15,241 nt of DNA. Origin: Chromatiaceae bacterium (lineage in GTDB: Bacteria > Pseudomonadota > Gammaproteobacteria > Chromatiales > Chromatiaceae). Below, one piece after another: positions 14,601 to 15,241 of this stretch. The stretch's first letter is position 1. Each line of letters opens with the position of its first letter. A program made the position numbers and the translations under genes. The DNA is taken from the NCBI GenBank assembly GCA_016938795.1, contig JAFGTZ010000227.1, forward strand, positions 1-15,241. The letters are read 5' to 3'. The notes under the pieces were generated by a model. The model searched no databases. It was given only the letters and a program-made list of their open reading frames with translations, and was not told the DNA's origin.

Positions 14601-15098
14601 GAGCGCGCCGTAGAGGCGCTCAAGGCGGGACGCACCCCCGAACTCGATCGCCCGCTCAGCCATGGCGCCGAGATTGATCTGGGCATCCCGGCCCTGCTGC
14701 CGCCCGATTATCTGCCCGATGTGCATGCGCGGCTGGTGATGTACAAACGCATCGCGAGCGCCGCCACGCCCGAGGATCTGAAGGAATTGCAGGTGGAGAT
14801 GATCGACCGCTTCGGGCTGCTGCCCGAGCCGGCCAAACAGCTGATGGCGGTCACCGCGCTCAAACTCCGCGCTCAGCCCTGGGGCATCCGCAAGATCGAG
14901 GCCGGCGCGACGAGCGGGCGCATCCTCTTCGAACCCGAGCCGGCACTCGACCCCATGCGTCTCATCGCGCTCATTCAGAACCAGCCCAAGGTGTTCCGGC
15001 TCGATGGCGGTGACAGCCTGCGCTTCCAGGCCGAGATGCCCGATGCCCAGGCGCGCCTGAAGGGTGTGGAGCGGGTGCTTGATCAGCTCCTGCCCTGA
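11631..15098 (+). CDS. mfd: Transcription-repair coupling factor Mfd
   Basis: ATP-dependent DNA translocase of 1155 residues that removes RNA polymerase stalled at lesions and recruits UvrA for nucleotide excision repair. The order of domains matches E. coli Mfd (1148 residues). A UvrB-like region opens with DWETLPYDVFSPLPELISERL and FPMGSKEPLRIDLFDDEIESIR. The RNA polymerase-interacting domain is near 490-560 (APVVHEEHGIGRY, LYVPVSSLHLISRY). The RecG-like motor has Walker A GDVGFGKT (639-646), DEEH (740-743), TLTATPIPRT and QLRGRVGRSHH. The TRG motif and C-terminal TRCF domain (LLPPDYLPDVHARL) close the protein. GTG at 11631 is preferred for its ribosome site and family length; ATG at 11598 or 11577 would add 11 or 18 residues. 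No motif is damaged. Confidence 0.97.
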   Translation: MAQSASPLNPPLPEGAGERLLWGGLPGASAALAMASAAERYPGLVLAIVEDVQAAARLRAELRFFLDTERTPLLVFPDWETLPYDVFSPLPELISERLLTLHRLPELERGLLVVPVSTLMQRLAPRDYVDAHSLVLGVGERLALDPMRARLERAGYRCVSQVIAHGEFAVRGALLDLFPMGSKEPLRIDLFDDEIESIRTFDPDSQRSRERIERVRLLPAREFPLDEEAIAGFRRRYRAAIEGDPQRSLIYREVSEGRAPGGIESWLPLFFEQTATLFDYLPSEVLVFESRASRARATDFMASVAARFEQRRYDPERPLLAPHQLYLTPEELAATLNRQAGVNLGADSIEERRKGYRATFNFATQELPPLGIQARAAQPAQALQAFLDQPGQRVLLVAESSGRREMLIEQLRGFGIHTRAVAGWEDFQTGEHSPALTVAPLEQGLWLPEAGLALVTETQLYGERIRQERRRRARERDADAIVRNLTELTEGAPVVHEEHGIGRYRGLQTLEVGGQITEFLSLEYANGDRLYVPVSSLHLISRYTGAAPEQAPLHRLGGDQWERIKRKAAQKAHDVAAELLDIHARRAAREGIACGAPGEDYAAFAAAFPFEETPDQQRAIESVLADMAASRPMDRVVCGDVGFGKTEVAMRAAFVAVNGGRQVVVLVPTTLLAQQHFENFRDRFADWPVRIESLSRFRTAREQQQVLAGLADGTLDIVVGTHKLLQPSIRFKNLGLAIIDEEHRFGVRHKEALKNLRAEVDILTLTATPIPRTLNMAMSGLRDLSIIATPPVERHPIKTFVSPWNDALVQEAVLRELKRGGQVYFLHNEVETIEQQARKLEALIPEARVAVAHGQMRERELERVMRDFYHQRFNLLVCTTIVESGIDVPSANTILINRADRLGLAQLHQLRGRVGRSHHRAYAYLITPPAKAMTEDAKKRLEAIESMEDLGAGFTLATHDLEIRGAGELLGDEQSGQIAEVGFSLYMDLLERAVEALKAGRTPELDRPLSHGAEIDLGIPALLPPDYLPDVHARLVMYKRIASAATPEDLKELQVEMIDRFGLLPEPAKQLMAVTALKLRAQPWGIRKIEAGATSGRILFEPEPALDPMRLIALIQNQPKVFRLDGGDSLRFQAEMPDAQARLKGVERVLDQLLP

Positions 15099-15121
15099 AA
15101 AGCCGGAACGGCGTTAAAAGC

Positions 15122-15142
15122 CCCTCTCCGCTGGGGAGAGGG
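15122..15142. terminator. Hairpin CCCTCTCC/GGAGAGGG after mfd
   Basis: A perfect 8-bp stem with a 5-nt loop. On the minus strand a short, interrupted U run (TTTTAA) follows within about 4 nt, so it may be a weak terminator for a converging gene. On the plus strand only A residues follow. This CCCTCTCC/GGAGAGGG palindrome is a common intergenic element in proteobacteria. Confidence 0.4.
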
Positions 15143-15197
15143 AGAAAAAGCCCCGTAGATACCGTCTCTCCCGTCAAACGCCAGGCGCAAGACCCGT

Positions 15198-15216
15198 GGA
15201 AGCGGCTTCCAGCCGC
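15198..15216. repeat. Short overlapping palindromes GGAAG/CTTCC and GCGGCT/AGCCGC
   Basis: GCGGCT-TCC-AGCCGC (15202-15216) is a perfect 6-bp stem, overlapping an alternative GGAAG-CGG-CTTCC (15198-15210). It looks like part of a dispersed palindromic repeat but is not the same family as the units at 7161-7377. Confidence 0.4.
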
Positions 15217-15241
15217 GAGCCGACAGCGAGGCGTTCGCAGA

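Larger units (their letters stand above)
15099..15241 (+). other. Non-coding sequence after mfd
   Basis: 143 bases with two hairpins but no open frame with recognisable content. No classical terminator for mfd is present: the first hairpin is followed by A residues on the plus strand. The next gene lies beyond the window. Confidence 0.5.

Overview
The window is a GC-rich, densely coded chromosomal segment. Mfd, Zur, ZnuABC and the tRNA all resemble their gammaproteobacterial counterparts, and the Zur-regulated promoter has the gammaproteobacterial operator pattern. My best guess is a high-GC gammaproteobacterium, possibly a Chromatiales (purple sulfur) relative, because of the two-subunit pyruvate carboxylase, a Uma2-family gene and dispersed palindromic repeats. 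That guess is inference; no marker gene in the window fixes the lineage. I see no phage, IS transposase, CRISPR array or rRNA.

Region 1 (1-4176, minus strand) is a zinc operon read from right to left: znuA, znuC, znuB, zur, then a CaCA-family calcium/sodium-type antiporter. The genes overlap or nearly touch: 8 bp overlap, 4 bp gap, 11 bp overlap, 4 bp ATGA overlap. One near-perfect 18-bp Zur-type palindrome at 3994-4011 covers a consensus -10 box (TATAAT) 34 bp before znuA. The operon is therefore probably repressed by its own Zur when zinc is plentiful. The antiporter as last gene is the unusual member.

Region 2 (4177-7121, plus strand) holds a membrane polyprenol/phytol (dolichol) kinase-like protein that probably starts at TTG, a PilZ protein with a second degenerate PilZ-like barrel, and a UMF1/Atg22-like MFS permease. 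The last two are only 29 bp apart.

Region 3 (7122-7560) is non-coding. It has a cluster of 24-nt palindromic repeats, both intact and decayed and in both orientations, then a minus-strand elongator tRNA-Met with its own terminator. The tRNA has a perfect consensus sigma-70 promoter (TTGACA, 17 bp, TATAAT), whose -35 box sits in the loop of a strong 11-bp hairpin just beyond pycB.

Region 4 (7575-11381, minus strand) encodes a split pyruvate carboxylase: the biotin carboxylase subunit (pycA) and the carboxyltransferase plus biotin-carrier subunit (pycB, oadA-like). A small Uma2-family nuclease-like gene lies between them. No oadB or oadG partner is present, so an anaplerotic pyruvate carboxylase fits better than a sodium-pumping oxaloacetate decarboxylase.

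Region 5 (11631-15098, plus strand) is a complete mfd, the transcription-repair coupling factor, divergent from pycA. The last 143 bases hold short hairpins and no gene.

I found no clearly new multi-gene system. The best candidates for a second look are the palindromic repeat cluster, the promoter-in-hairpin at the tRNA, the antiporter within the Zur operon, and the Uma2 gene that splits pycAB.
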